DNA from: Henricia sp. BOLD:AAB3569
Taxonomy: Eukaryota > Echinodermata > Asteroidea > Spinulosida > Echinasteridae
Assembly (NCBI GenBank): GCA_037783545.1
Contig: JBBELK010000366.1
Coordinates: 1-64,000, forward strand
Length of the DNA stretch: 64,000 nucleotides
Reading direction: 5' to 3'
A program made the translations under genes and the position numbers. The notes under the pieces were generated by a model. The model was not told the DNA's origin and ran no database searches. It worked only from the letters and a program-made list of their open reading frames with translations. The number at the start of each line of letters is the position of its first letter. The stretch's first letter is position 1. Shown here piece by piece: positions 19,165-32,763 of the stretch.

Positions 19165-20930
19165 CTGGCACCCCAGCCCGGCTCCCTTAAAATGTATTCG
19201 CTCGAGGTCACAAAACTAGTAAATCGAATCCTCTCCGTGAGTACCTCTGACGCGAGAAGGGCGTGGCAAAGCCCACAGGACCATCGTCGCCCGATTAGGG
19301 GGAAACCACTTAATTATAGCAGTCAAGTTGGTGTGGTTGAGCCACCGCGGCGCGGTGGTGCTGAGGCGATCGGTTCGGGTTGGTGCCTGGAATGTCCTTT
19401 CCCTTCAAGATGATGCCCGCGTGCCTGCCTTATCGGCGGAGCTCGCTCGTTTCGTCATAGCCGTTGTTGCCTTGTCCGAGGTTAGGAGGCCACGTTTGGG
19501 TGAGATCAGAGGAGGTGGTTACACCTACTTCTGGTCCGGCCGATCTGATGGCCAGCACCGACTGCGTGTGGCAGTGCCGGGTGCTCACCGGCTTGCTCCG
19601 TTGGTGAGGGATGGTTACGCCAGTCTCAGAGCGTATGATGCGTCTGATACGAGGCTTGCCCATACTTTGGGCGTATAGTCTCATTTATCACAGACGAGTG
19701 TGCGCTGCGACCGGGGATAGTATTCACTCCATGATGGAGGCATTCTGTGCCCAACTCCACTCCGGGTGGATGCGGTACCCAAGGGGGATACGTTGGTCCT
19801 TCTCGGTGACTTTAATGCTACCACTGGCACATCCAGAGATGGTTATACGAGCCATATGTATCGGTCATCACGGCTCTGGATCACGTGGTGAAAGCTCCTC
19901 AATGCTGCTTGACTTTACAGTAAGTCGAGGGTTGACGATAGCTGGATCGTGGTTCCAGAGATCGGACTGGCGTCGCTGGACTTGGTATTCCAACGATGGT
20001 TTCACCAGGAAGGAGATCGATCATGATCTTGGGGTCGGGTGCTAGAGGCTGATCGAGAACTTCCGCGTGTACAGGGGTGCCCAGTTCTTCACCACTGACC
20101 ATAGGCTGCTGGTAGCTACCCTAAAGCTGCGGGGAAACTGCTGAAATCGTCAATAAGAGCTGAAGGGTGAGGCTCTACGGCAAGACTGGACAGCACAGGA
20201 AGCTGCGTCGCGAAGCGCTTCGACGATGCGTTGTGACCTGCAGGCCAGAGTCGGGATCTCTGTGGGACGGTCTAGAGCCACTTAAGTACAAGCGACTCCC
20301 AGCCGGCCCACGGGGCAATCTGGAAACTGCGCTCTCGTGGGTGCCTCTGTTAGAAGCCTGACGTACGCGCGGCTGACGGCGAGCTCCTGACCGGGGAGTG
20401 TACCATTAAGGAACGTTGGGCCAGATACTTTGAGGAGTGCTGACCCGCCTGGCTGCGAAATCCCTGCGGATGGAGACGAGCCCCTAGCTGCCGAACCGCC
20501 AGTGAGCTGCGACCAACCGAGCCTCGAGTAAGTTTGAAGGCTCAGGGTCAGCTATAAGGACGGCAAGGCACCAGGTGTCTGCGGCGTCTACGCGGAGATG
20601 CTCAAGGCGGGCGGCGAGGCATCTCCTGTGGTTGCTGCACACTCTCATCTGTTCCGTCTGGAACTCGGGTGTCATCCCATCTGACTGGGGGAAGGGCATT
20701 ATTGTCCTAATCTGGAAGGGGAATGGTGACATTCGAGAGTGCAGTCACTACAGGGGCGTGACCCTCCTCTCGGTTCCGGGCAAGCTGATCTTTGCGCGCG
20801 TGCTTCTCAATCGGGTGCACCATGCAGCAGCTGCTGGATCCGAAGAGATCCACCTTAGACCGCATCCTGGCCCTCTGAGTCCTCACCAAGTGCTTTCGAG
20901 AGTCATCTGCTTAAAAAAGTTTTAGGCAGC
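19165..20930 (+). pseudogene. Degenerate AP-endonuclease LINE (copy II)
   Basis: Starts right after the poly-G tract. The endonuclease N-terminus is RVGAWNVLSLQDDARVPALS and AVVALSEVRRPRLGEIRGGG (asparagine and glutamate metal-ligand blocks WNV and SEVR), then GGYTYFWSGRSDGQHRL. Further blocks include LLDFTVSRGLTIAGSWFQR, RWTWYSNDGFTRKEIDHDL and RT entry segments up to GVTLLSVPGKLIFARVLLNR and, shifted, STLDRILAL. It stops before the RT palm. Multiple frameshifts and stops make it inactive. The organisation resembles RTE-type LINEs. Confidence 0.82.
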
Positions 20931-21324
20931 TCTTTCCTGCCTGATCCCAGAATCCATCCATGCAGATTGCTAGAATTAATCTAGATTGTGCACAACAGAA
21001 TTGAACCCGGAAGGGGTGGTTAAAACATCATTTATTTTCAGTCATGGGCATAACACTATGTACTGCACTGCTGTTTTATTTTAGTCCCTGCTCTGGATTT
21101 GGAATCGTTGTTCAAGATGTTTCCATTGACTTCGGCCTCTAGGTCCAATTGGACCCGCTGGTCAGGAACAAAGTTCGTCGGAACAAAGTTGCAAGAAATG
21201 TGACATTTCCTGCATGTTCTTAGAAAATCATGAAGATCTCAGACAACCCATTTTGTTAAGTTTTCTAACTGATTGAACCAGCGTGGAATGAATCGCGCGT
21301 TTCAGAAACAGCAGTAAAGTGCAG

Positions 21325-21815
21325 CGTTTACACTCGAATCGGCAAAGGTGGATACAGATCCAACATTTTTATTGCGACCACAAAACTGAACATTTGCCGC
21401 GTTTACACTACACCCCAAATCGCTTCAACTCGCTTCAGAAACCGCAAAAGTCACCACTAAATGTAACTGCAGCGCATGCGTGAGCTGTTAGGTGTTGCTG
21501 CACTAGTGCCAGATTGGTCAATTAAGACTACTACAAAAAATGCGGGCACCGCCCCAAGGAAACTCAAATTGCCGAATCTGTATTCGGGTAGCGTTTACAC
21601 TACAAGCGACCTTGACGATTGCAGGGTTCAACCCCGCAATTGCGGGGTTCAACCCTACCCCAAAGGTGACTTGATAAAGGCGAATCAGACCCGGGTCTGG
21701 TCCGCCTTTTTCAATTCACCTTTTGCGTTTACACTTAGTGCCTACCCGGCTTCAACTCCCCTTTTTGGAAATTGCGGAGTTCGATTCGGCAACTGAGGCG
21801 ATTCGAGTGTAAACG
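21325..21815. mobile_element. hAT-like MITE, 491 bp (copy II)
   Basis: Second copy of the element at 1611-2101, same ends and flanks. Confidence 0.6.
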
Positions 21816-22330
21816 GGGTGCAGTCATGATCAGCCTTGTTCAGAGGTGTTCGTACATAGTCAGGTGATAACACGTACACGTTACTGACCGATAAATTATA
21901 TAAGCTACATCTATCGGCCTACTCCATATCTTTTGATCAAAGTATATGCTATAATTGGATTTCTTTTTTAACCGCGTATAGGCATAGCTATTTCATGTAC
22001 GAGGTTACAAACCTATATAATCCCTTCAGATGGACATTAAAATAAATCCAGTACACTCTCTGAGTCTATTTTATGTTCTTTAATTGCGTCTAGAATTTAA
22101 AAAAAGGAAACTCTGTCATATTTTTTCAAACTACGATCATCGTAGATAACGAGTAACCATATATGCCCTATACATGCATATATAAAAATTATGCTTGTTT
22201 GTGCACCAAAAGTGCATTGACCTCTCACTGACCTCAGAGGTCATATCAGCAATGCCTCGTCCATGTCTTAAATTGACGTTCAAAGTATGAACTATAGCAT
22301 TGTACAAAGTTTCATGCTTTAGTCACAACC

Positions 22331-23109
22331 CACTGGGCATTTTACCCGTTATTACCCGGGTTATAATATACAAATATTGACTGCAATGAGGGGCATGGTT
22401 AAGATTATAGGCCCAAGGTGATCTCGAAGCCATGACTATGCCCCGAGGCGGAAGCCGAGGGGCATAGTCATGGCTTCGAGATCACCGAGGGCCTATAATC
22501 TTAACCATGACCCGAATAAACAGCAGTCAATATTTGTTTTATATACCGAATGTGTAGATTTTTGTCATCTGGTTGGTTAAAAGTAACGAGACAGCATATA
22601 CAGTCATGACAGTGGTCCTTCGCGTTTCGATTTCGGAAGCTGGTCTACGGCGGAAAAGTTGTATATTTACAGCAAACATTGTAGCATAATCACCTGGCAC
22701 TTTAGTAGCACATTTCACCTGACACAGTTTTCACTGTAGGCCACTTCTCTTACTTTCTTAAGGACTTCATCATCTACGACAGACGACAAAATGACGTCGA
22801 GATTCCGCCATTACCGTCCTGATGAATGTTTACGTGAAGCGCACAGCTGCATAGTTGGTGCACAGCTATAGCTATGCTAACACATGTAATGCGCGCGTCC
22901 GGGACCCGCTAAATGACTATGCCCGGGGCATGGCAAAGACTATTGACCGGTGGGCATATACGCGCCGGGTCTAGCCGATTCAATGCCCCCACTTTTAACC
23001 AATCAGATGACTGGAATCTACGCATGAGGTATATAACAAGTATTATATACCTCATGCGTAGATTCCAGTCATCAGGGGCCAATTTCATGGCGTTGCTTAG
23101 CACAAAAAT
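22331..23109. repeat. Truncated left arm of CACTG foldback (copy II)
   Basis: Same as 2617-3395. Ends at the unit junction 23109|23110 and includes the 66-bp palindrome at 23007-23072. Confidence 0.7.
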
Positions 23110-23403
23110 GCGGCATAGGCCTATACCTTTCTGATTTGATCTGCAGCTTTTTGGAGAAATTCCTGTGCAAAAAAGGGGCAATTTTTACAACTTCCTGATC
23201 TGTGCAAAGCTGCATTAATTCTACACTGATATATTTTGTTGTCTACAAAGTAATTTTGCTCCAAATTTAATTACGGCAGATGCAGAAATTGTTCATATTT
23301 CATTAACAGACAGTAATCCTCTGCAGCAGCACGTATATAAACATTCTGTGCATGGCTGCAGGTTACATTGAAAAATTAGTGTGAAAGGCAAATTGAACAC
23401 TGT

Positions 23404-24874
23404 AATGAAACTCATGTGTGTAGCTCATTTATTGCAGTTGTGTAGCTCAGAATGCATGTTTTTGAATCTTGTACTCCTACTGAATTCAGGAATTCAGTTT
23501 TGTTAAAAATTGCAACTGAAAGATTAATAATTTCTTGTTTTGCAGATTAACATTCCATTCTTTTGAAAGTACACTGTTAATGAAAATCCTCATTGCAATT
23601 CAAGAATACTCATAATTGATTAGTTTTGTGTTTCACATGTTTAGACACTGAAAAATATGAGACTTCTAAATTTGAAGTGCTCACTTGCAGTTTTGTTTCA
23701 CACCCCATGCCATTTTTAAATGAATGTTCAGGTCATATAGGCCTACCTAGGCAATTATACTGGCTGAGGATTGTTGTATCAACTATATTAGGCCTAATTT
23801 GAAATGTTTGAACTTGAATAAATGTCTGGGAACTTATTTTGTTGAGTTTGTATTGAGGTGGCATAGTCATGAAGTCCCCCGGCCTGGAATTTTTTTCTAC
23901 AGGAGGGAAACATTTCCTGTAAATTGTGTGCCTGCTTATTTGCACATTGCAAAAAAATGTATGTTATCTGAAAGGTCCCTTCAAAAATACTGGATCATGC
24001 AAATGGAATTGAAGGATTTAACACAAATAAACTCAAGTGTGTAACTCAGTCTTAATTCAGAATGCATTTTTAAAATCTTGATGTATGTCACACTGAATTC
24101 AGTTTTATTAAAAATTGCAACTGAAAGATGAATAATTTCTATTTTTTTGTAGATTAACATTCCCATCTATTAAAAGTAGGGATGGGCATTTACGGTTAAT
24201 TCAGAAACCGGTTTGCAATTCTTTCCAGTGTCGGTTAACCGGTTAACCGTTCAGCCGACACCAAAGTTGTTGGTGTTGTTTTACTTTATAGGTGCATTTG
24301 CAATGCACACAATACCCCAGGCCCCCAAAATATCATTGAATCTTTATCGGGTGACAATTTTACTACGACTCCATATACATTTATTTCAATTTCATGAAGT
24401 AAATACAAAGAACCTTTGAAAACTATTGTAAATTCTTTAAAATTGGGTTTCGTTTAAACGTTCGGCAAAATGGTTTTTAATTTTTTCCCCGGTTAACCGG
24501 TTAAATGTCCAATCCCTGGTTGAAAGAGTGCATTATGTTAATGAAAACCCTCAAATCAAGCATCCTCATGATAATTTGATTAGTTTTGTGCTTCACAAGT
24601 TAATCAGACAGATACATGAGACTTCCAAATTTGAAGGAATGGATTCAATGGACTGCTCACTTAATTGCAGTTTTGTTTCACACCCCATGTCCTTGTTAAA
24701 TGAATGTTCAGGTCATAATCCCATTACTAGGTGACTCTTGTGTCAAATATTAATTTAAATAAGACTACCGAGAACTTATTTTGCTGAGTTGTGTACCTGC
24801 TTAATTATTTTGTGCATTGCAAAACATGTCTTTATCTGAAGCTCCCACCCGGCGGGCCACAAAAATATTAGATC
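23404..24874. repeat. Old internal two-fold duplication (copy III)
   Basis: Collinear with 3690-5160, including the nested hAT-like MITE at 24177-24518. Confidence 0.65.
24177..24518. mobile_element. hAT-like MITE, 342 bp (copy III)
   Basis: Same as 4463-4804, with an intact GGTTAACCGGTTAA palindrome near its right end. Confidence 0.6.
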
Positions 24875-25351
24875 TGCTACTACATTGTACATGTACATGT
24901 TGAACTTCAAGAAAAGGATAAACAAGAACAGTTGGTTTTTATATTATTTTCGTTTTTTTGCACTTTTAGCATGAAACTGAAATAAATGGCACAGCAAGGA
25001 ATAAGCTATCCAAATGTTGTTTTTCCATGTAGGACCCCACCCAATCACTCGCACCCCCCTCACAGTAAACCTCCCAGGTACACCAGTCCCCCTACGCCCC
25101 ACCCCCAAAGTGACCTAGCCATTAAAACGTTCGTGCTAGCTATATCTCTATTCTCGCTGCATGAGCTGAGTCACATACACACTGCATGCAATACGCGCAA
25201 TGTGTACAGTACAGTACTCGTATGCAGTTTGCGCACACGTACATGCATGCTGCGCTGCAGATATCGATATCGCGGTATCGAACACCGCGACGTGAATGAA
25301 TATTTATGAGCTCGATTGACCTTTGACCCCAGCGGGGAATTGGAGGTTAAG

Positions 25352-25448
25352 TTCTGGACTATATTATGCGCTGTCCAAATAATATCGATATTCCGCCCTC
25401 TATAGTCGGCCGCGCTACGATCCAATATCGCAATAATATAGTCCAGAA
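25352..25448. mobile_element. 97-bp inverted-repeat MITE, uninterrupted
   Basis: TTCTGGACTATATTATGCG and CGCAATAATATAGTCCAGAA form near-perfect terminal inverted repeats. In copy II this element is split by Ngaro. Confidence 0.75.
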
Positions 25449-27008
25449 TCTGGACTAACGTTAGCCCAACGTTGGATCAACGTCAGTAATTGACGAAGAA
25501 ACGTTGGACCAACGTTAGAAAATGACGTTGTTCCAACGTAAAGTTGCACTTCCGAATAACGTTGGCACAACGTTGTTTATAGGTTGGCGTTAACGTTGGA
25601 CAAACGTCATATCGCTCAATTCCCAACCTTATTTCCACGTCAATTCAATGCTGGCTCAACGGCAGACGTAAATTATTGACGTCTTATTGACGTCTTATTA
25701 ACGTCTTTGTGGGGTCGTATGCAAAGCCAAAAAGACGTTATTTCCTGACGCCCCATACATTACTCATACATTACTTATACATATTCATCGATACTCATAC
25801 ATTACTCATACACTACTCACATTACTTATACACTACTCATACATTATATTTATGCGCGACTTCTATTTATGCTCCACAAAACCTGCAACCTGTAACCCAT
25901 GGTTGGCACACACCTACTAACCGAATACCAAATTTAATTCTAATCACTCGATCGCCACTTTCAGTTTGTTCATCCCCAACAATTGCCAATTTGCCTATTA
26001 TCGAGCAACAACCCATTTACAAAAATCAAAACAACTGCCAAAACTGAAGCAAATTAGCCTTTTTACACGGTAAATCTGGTCACGACCACTTTATGACGCA
26101 CGAATCGAAAACGACTGAAAAAAAGACGTCTTTAACACGTCGTGAGCCCACATGTTGCCGTTAAGGTTGGATAAACGCCATGCGCGACGCCACACGTACT
26201 GACGTCACAACGGTGGCCATAACATGACGTCACACTGACGTCCGAAGACCTACGCAAGACCGACGTCACAAGGGTTACAATAATGACCATAGTTTGACGT
26301 CTGATTGACGTCAAACTTGCGCCGCTACTCTGATGTTACAGTACAGTGGTGACCATAAGTTGATGTGCGGCCGACGTAAGATTGTCGACGTTAAGCCCGG
26401 TTTCCATATAGACGTAACAAACGCGGGGAGTGCCGCAAACTAGCAACGCAAACAGTAACGCAGACAGTCGGCAAAGTTGAACCAAGTTCAACTTTGCCGA
26501 CTGTTTCCGTCAGTGTTTGCGTTTGGGTTGTTTGCGTCTAGTCTGCGTGTGCGCGTTACGATTATATGGAAACCAGGCTTTAGACTTTCGACGTTAGACT
26601 GACGTCACAGTGGTGACTAAACAACGACGTCCCTCTGTCGTCACATTTAAGAAGCCACTGTGACGTCACAGTGATGACGGTAATTTGACGTAAATTGTTG
26701 TCCCTTAACCCACGTTAATTCGACGCAGTATGTCGACGCCGTACTGACGTAATGTGATAACCTTTATATGACGTCTTACCGACGTTATATTTATGACACT
26801 TTATTGACGTCAAATATTGACGTTAAAGTGACGTCATGTTGACCAAATGTCTAACTTAATGCCGACGTATAGCAAATACGGAAATCGCCGGCCCATATCT
26901 GACGTCGTACCGACGTCGTACACCGACGGGCGACGTTCGTCGACCTATGCCGACCTTTGCCGACGTCGGTGCGACGTATGCTTGCTGACTGGGACCACAC
27001 ATGCCCCC
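25449..27008. repeat. ACGTTGG / TGACGTC tract (copy III)
   Basis: Same as 15080-16640. Contains the minisatellite at about 25753-25848 and the palindromic MITE at 26395-26578. Confidence 0.7.
26395..26578. mobile_element. 184-bp palindromic MITE (copy III)
   Basis: Collinear copy of 16027-16210. Confidence 0.75.
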
Positions 27009-27467
27009 ATCCATGCACCAGAACCACGCAGCAATCCTCCACGAAACCGCCGTCCACCTGAACACCTCAAGGACTTTGCCACTTAAAGACTGTAGATAGA
27101 CACCTGCATATTTTGTACCAAAGCTGAGAAAATGTATACTAGCATTTTGTTTCCCGTTTATTGTTGTTAACTAAAGTTTTAAAATTGGCTGCTAAAAGTG
27201 TAATCTGGTTAGCATTAATACTGAAAAATAAGGCATACTCGAGAGTCGTCAAAATAAGGACACTCAAACATTTCAGAATTTATTTGGACATTGTTTTCAT
27301 TTATTCAATCCTCAACTTTACATTCGCCAAATTCCATTTTCACATGTGCATAACTTTTATTCAAGGTGGAAAGGGATGTAGTATTCATTAATCCAAGTTT
27401 GTCACCTAAGGCGCTCCGTACCGATCTACAATAAAGGCCAAAGGTCACCCCTCAGTCAGAAGTCATG

Positions 27468-28124
27468 ACAGCCACAAAACCATGTGTAATTCTCTCTCTC
27501 AATATCTAAGTTTAGGCTCTCGGATCTTACAGAGACGATCACTTTTATCTGCCTGATTATTGTCAGTGAAGTGCAGATAGTCCAGCAGGTCCACAAATCT
27601 GTCTTTGGGTATGATGTTGTGGAAGAAAGGAGTTTCAAGTATGGCGTTTCTCGTCCAGTAAAGTTTCAGTTCAGGTTTGGGCATTATTCCCATGACGATT
27701 ATCAATGCCAGAAACACCAACATCTCTTCTGAGGTAGTCTTGAACCATTCACTCCAGTGACTTCGACTTGGCGTTCAAAGTATTGGATGTCGGCGGCGTA
27801 GCGATTTGTCTCATCGGCGATGTAGGCCGTCAGTTCGGGAATGAACAACTTTTCTAAAAACTCCACGGGGCTGCTGGTGTCGTCCAAATGCCGCACTTGA
27901 ACTCCCGTTGTACCGCAAAGGTCATATCGACGCGGGAAGTTGTCACTGTTCTTCCACTGAATTGACCCAGTAGTCTTAGTTTGCTTGGTACGCTTCGCTA
28001 ACGGCGCTTCTTCGTCAAAATCACTACTATCACTACTTTCACTATCTGAAATGTGTTCGAATTCTAATTCTAAATATGAACCACTCGTTGCCGTCGCAGT
28101 TTCCTAATTCTCACTCGAAGACAT
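27468..28124 (-). pseudogene. piggyBac transposase 5' part (copy III)
   Basis: Same truncated, frameshifted remnant as 17100-17756, with the same stop at codon 7. Confidence 0.85.
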
Positions 28125-28132
28125 CGTGTACA

Positions 28133-28478
28133 CCCCTCCTCCAAAACGTGATCGGGACGTTGTTGGCCTCCGCATTACGCTCACGCCGACGTCTCCACTG
28201 GCGTTAACGACCATCATTTCTGTGCAAGGTAATCTGAGATTCATCGGTGAACAGCACAGTGGACCACTGCTGCCTGTCCCAGGTCACGTGGTCACGTGTT
28301 TACTGCATATGATCACGTCGGTGCTAAGCTGTCAAGGGTGTCAGTGGTATCACCTGCAGTGGTCATCTAGCATTCAACATGAAGTGATGAAATCGGTTGC
28401 GAATGGTCTGTCGGGACATCCTGGTGCCTCGCATATCTCGCAAACGTGATTGACGTTGGGTAGACTTGAGGTCAAGTC
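28133..28478 (-). pseudogene. Tc1-like transposase fragment (copy III)
   Basis: Same as 17765-18110, including the FTDES block. Confidence 0.8.
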
Positions 28479-29475
28479 TCTAGACAGTCGTATTTGGTCC
28501 GTCTGACGCCTATAATCCCCACACGCAACAGTCGTTGTCATGAATAGTACCTGTCTAGAGGTCGATTAGACTTGATCTCATTTCAAGCCCCGACAACCCC
28601 AGCAAAAAACCACAAATAAAACACAATTTGTATATAAATTATAATACTGTTTTACTCTTGCATGTGTAGCAGTCAACCGCGCCCTTCTGAGCGTCATAAC
28701 ACATTTTATGAAATAAATATCTTCAAAATACATGTAGCATTCCTTAACTAGTACACTACACTTGTAATAACACTTCTCTTGTGTTGTGTTTTGTCGTAAA
28801 AAAATAACTGCCCAACCTGGCTTAATAATTATTAAACTTAATAATTTACGGCCCTGAGACAGGCGAAAAACCAGAGTTAAAACCTATTTTTTGTGGCAAA
28901 AACTCTTGTGGCAAGACCCCGAAGGCGGTCGAGCTATGGACATTGAACGAATGGAACTCCAGGGTCTCTGCTGTTTGAACGAGTAATACATTTATGTAAG
29001 ACTTAAACATCACTGAAGCGATATTGTGTGGCGTGGCGACTGCGAATGCCACCAAAAGCATTCCACGCCCTTATATACCCACACCCCGTGCCTCGCCTCA
29101 TTGCACCTCAACTATTTGCATATCAAATTCCATGCATATCTCACACTTTTAATGAGATAGTAATTCTCTTTTCTATATCCATGACAAAGAGAATTTATAA
29201 TTCCCAGTCCATTCACGACTACGCTGCTGCCGTTTACGAAACAGCCGGTCTAGTTACAGACTTGACATCAAGTCTAGACGCTGGGCGGCCCTTGCATCAC
29301 GGTGTCTGAGGGCATAGGTCCTCAGGTATTGATCGTCACCCCGATTAGTAAGTCGTAAAGCTCCACTTCGGGGCCAATCTCGCACGTACCAAGTGCCAAG
29401 TCCAAAAAGTGCCAAAAAACAGCCCCTAAACTACCCGGGAAGACATCGGTTTGGAAATGTGACTGGGGTATTACT
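28479..29475. other. Non-coding remainder of the unit (copy III)
   Basis: Collinear with 18111-19108; no gene recognised. Confidence 0.4.
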
Positions 29476-29560
29476 GGGGGGGGGGGGGTGGGGGGGGGGT
29501 GGGGGGGGGGGGGTGGGGGGGGGGTGGGGGGGGGGGGGGGGGGGGGGTGGGGGGGGGGGG
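29476..29560. repeat. Poly-G tract, 85 bp (copy III)
   Basis: Homologous to 19109-19164 but 29 bases longer. A glycine-rich frame crossing it is an artefact. Confidence 0.9.
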
Positions 29561-31326
29561 CTGGCACCCCAGCCCGGCTCCCTTAAAATGTATTCGCTCG
29601 AGGTCACAAAACTAGTAAATCGAATCCTCTCCGTGAGTACCTCTGACGCGAGAAGGGCGTGGCAAAGCCCACAGGACCATCGTCGCCCGATTAGGGGGAA
29701 ACCACTTAATTATAGCAGTCAAGTTGGTGTGGTTGAGCCACCGCGGCGCGGTGGTGCTGAGGCGATCGGTTCGGGTTGGTGCCTGGAATGTCCTTTCCCT
29801 TCAAGATGATGCCCGCGTGCCTGCCTTATCGGCGGAGCTCGCTCGTTTCGTCATAGCCGTTGTTGCCTTGTCCGAGGTTAGGAGGCCACGTTTGGGTGAG
29901 ATCAGAGGAGGTGGTTACACCTACTTCTGGTCCGGCCGATCTGATGGCCAGCACCGACTGCGTGTGGCAGTGCCGGGTGCTCACCGGCTTGCTCCGTTGG
30001 TGAGGGATGGTTACGCCAGTCTCAGAGCGTATGATGCGTCTGATACGAGGCTTGCCCATACTTTGGGCGTATAGTCTCATTTATCACAGACGAGTGTGCG
30101 CTGCGACCGGGGATAGTATTCACTCCATGATGGAGGCATTCTGTGCCCAACTCCACTCCGGGTGGATGCGGTACCCAAGGGGGATACGTTGGTCCTTCTC
30201 GGTGACTTTAATGCTACCACTGGCACATCCAGAGATGGTTATACGAGCCATATGTATCGGTCATCACGGCTCTGGATCACGTGGTGAAAGCTCCTCAATG
30301 CTGCTTGACTTTACAGTAAGTCGAGGGTTGACGATAGCTGGATCGTGGTTCCAGAGATCGGACTGGCGTCGCTGGACTTGGTATTCCAACGATGGTTTCA
30401 CCAGGAAGGAGATCGATCATGATCTTGGGGTCGGGTGCTAGAGGCTGATCGAGAACTTCCGCGTGTACAGGGGTGCCCAGTTCTTCACCACTGACCATAG
30501 GCTGCTGGTAGCTACCCTAAAGCTGCGGGGAAACTGCTGAAATCGTCAATAAGAGCTGAATGGTGAGGCTCTACGGCAAGACTGGACAGCACAGGAAGCT
30601 GCGTCGCGAAGCGCTTCGACGATGCGTTGTGACCTGCAGGCCAGAGTCGGGATCTCTGTGGGACGGTCTAGAGCCACTTAAGTACAAGCGACTCCCAGCC
30701 GGCCCACGGGGCAATCTGGAAACTGCGCTCTCGTGGGTGCCTCTGTTAGAAGCCTGACGTACGCGCGGCTGACGGCGAGCTCCTGACCGGGGAGTGTACC
30801 ATTAAGGAACGTTGGGCCAGATACTTTGAGGAGTGCTGACCCGCCTGGCTGCGAAATCCCTGCGGATGGAGACGAGCCCCTAGCTGCCGAACCGCCAGTG
30901 AGCTGCGACCAACCGAGCCTCGAGTAAGTTTGAAGGCTCAGGGTCAGCTATAAGGACGGCAAGGCACCAGGTGTCTGCGGCGTCTACGCGGAGATGCTCA
31001 AGGCGGGCGGCGAGGCATCTCCTGTGGTTGCTGCACACTCTCATCTGTTCCGTCTGGAACTCGGGTGTCATCCCATCTGACTGGGGGAAGGGCATTATTG
31101 TCCTAATCTGGAAGGGGAATGGTGACATTCGAGAGTGCAGTCACTACAGGGGCGTGACCCTCCTCTCGGTTCCGGGCAAGCTGATCTTTGCGCGCGTGCT
31201 TCTCAATCGGGTGCACCATGCAGCAGCTGCTGGATCCGAAGAGATCCACCGTAGACCGCATCCTGGCCCTCTGAGTCCTCACCAAGTGCTTTCGAGAGTC
31301 ATCTGCTTAAAAAAGTTTTGGGCAGC
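29561..31326 (+). pseudogene. Degenerate AP-endonuclease LINE (copy III)
   Basis: Third copy of the LINE remnant, with the same blocks and same broken end as 19165-20930. Confidence 0.82.
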
Positions 31327-31724
31327 TCTTTCCTGCCTGATCCCAGAATCCATCCATGCAGATTGCTAGAATTAATCTAGATTGTGCACAACAGAATTGA
31401 ACCCGGAAGGGGTGGTTAAAACATCATTTATTTTCAGTCATGGGCATAACACTATGTACTGCACTGCTGTTTTATTTTAGTCCCTGCTCTGGATTTGGAA
31501 TCGTTGTTCAAGATGTTAATTTCCATTGACTTCGGCCTCTAGGTCCAATTGGACCCGCTGGTCAGGAACAAAGTTCGTCGGAACAAAGTTGCAAGAAATG
31601 TGACATTTCCTGCATGTTCTTAGAAAATCATGAAGATCTCAGACAACCCATTTTGTTAAGTTTTCTAACTGATTGAACCAGCGTGGAATGAATCGCGCGT
31701 TTCAGAAACAGCAGTAAAGTGCAG

Positions 31725-32215
31725 CGTTTACACTCGAATCGGCAAAGGTGGATACAGATCCAACATTTTTATTGCGACCACAAAACTGAACATTTGCCGC
31801 GTTTACACTACACCCCAAATCGCTTCAACTCGCTTCAGAAACCGCAAAAGTCACCACTAAATGTAACTGCAGCGCATGCGTGAGCTGTTAGGTGTTGCTG
31901 CACTAGTGCCAGATTGGTCAATTAAGACTACTACAAAAAATGCGGGCACCGCCCCAAGGAAACTCAAATTGCCGAATCTGTATTCGGGTAGCGTTTACAC
32001 TACAAGCGACCTTGACGATTGCAGGGTTCAACCCCGCAATTGCGGGGTTCAACCCTACCCCAAAGGTGACTTGATAAAGGCGAATCAGACCCGGGTCTGG
32101 TCCGCCTTTTTCAATTCACCTTTTGCGTTTACACTTAGTGCCTACCCGGCTTCAACTCCCCTTTTTGGAAATTGCGGAGTTCGATTCGGCAACTGAGGCG
32201 ATTCGAGTGTAAACG
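31725..32215. mobile_element. hAT-like MITE, 491 bp (copy III)
   Basis: Collinear copy of 1611-2101. Confidence 0.6.
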
Positions 32216-32763
32216 GGGTGCAGTCATGATCAGCCTTGTTCAGAGGTGTTCGTACATAGTCAGGTGATAACACGTACACGTTACTGACCGATAAATTATA
32301 TAAGCTACATCTATCGGCCTACTCCATATCTTTTGATCAAAGTATATGCTATAATTGGATTTCTTTTTTAACCGCGTATAGGCATAGCTATTTCATGTAC
32401 GAGGTTACAAACCTATATAATCCCTTCAGATGGACATTAAAATAAATCCAGTACACTCTCTGAGTCTATTTTATGTTCTTTAATTGCGTCTAGAATTTAA
32501 AAAAAGGAAACTCTGTCATATTTTTTCAAACTACGATCATCGTAGATAACGAGTAACCATATATGCCCTATACATGCATATATAAAAATTATGCTTGTTT
32601 GTGCACCAAAAGTGCATTGACCTCTCACTGACCTCAGAGGTCATATCAGCAATGCCTCGTCCATGTCTTAAATTGACGTTCAAAGTATGAACTATAGCAT
32701 TGTACAAAGTTTCATGCTTTAGTCACAACCCACTGGGCATTTTACCCGTTATTACCCGGGTTA

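Larger units (their letters stand above)
3396..23109. repeat. Tandem array unit, complete copy II (interrupted by Ngaro)
   Basis: One full unit. Minus the 9351-bp Ngaro insertion it is 10363 bp, close to copy III (10400 bp). Offsets to copy III are constant over long stretches (10368 across 15764-18081 and 10396 across 19611-21190), so the copies are collinear. Differences I noticed are mostly short indels, plus a 29-bp change in the poly-G tract. The insertion is in this copy only, so it postdates the duplication. Confidence 0.88.

Noticed and set aside
29393-29809. Glycine-rich protein across the poly-G tract, and the proline-rich frame opposite
   Set aside because: Translations of a simple repeat with length differing between copies; no conserved sequence.
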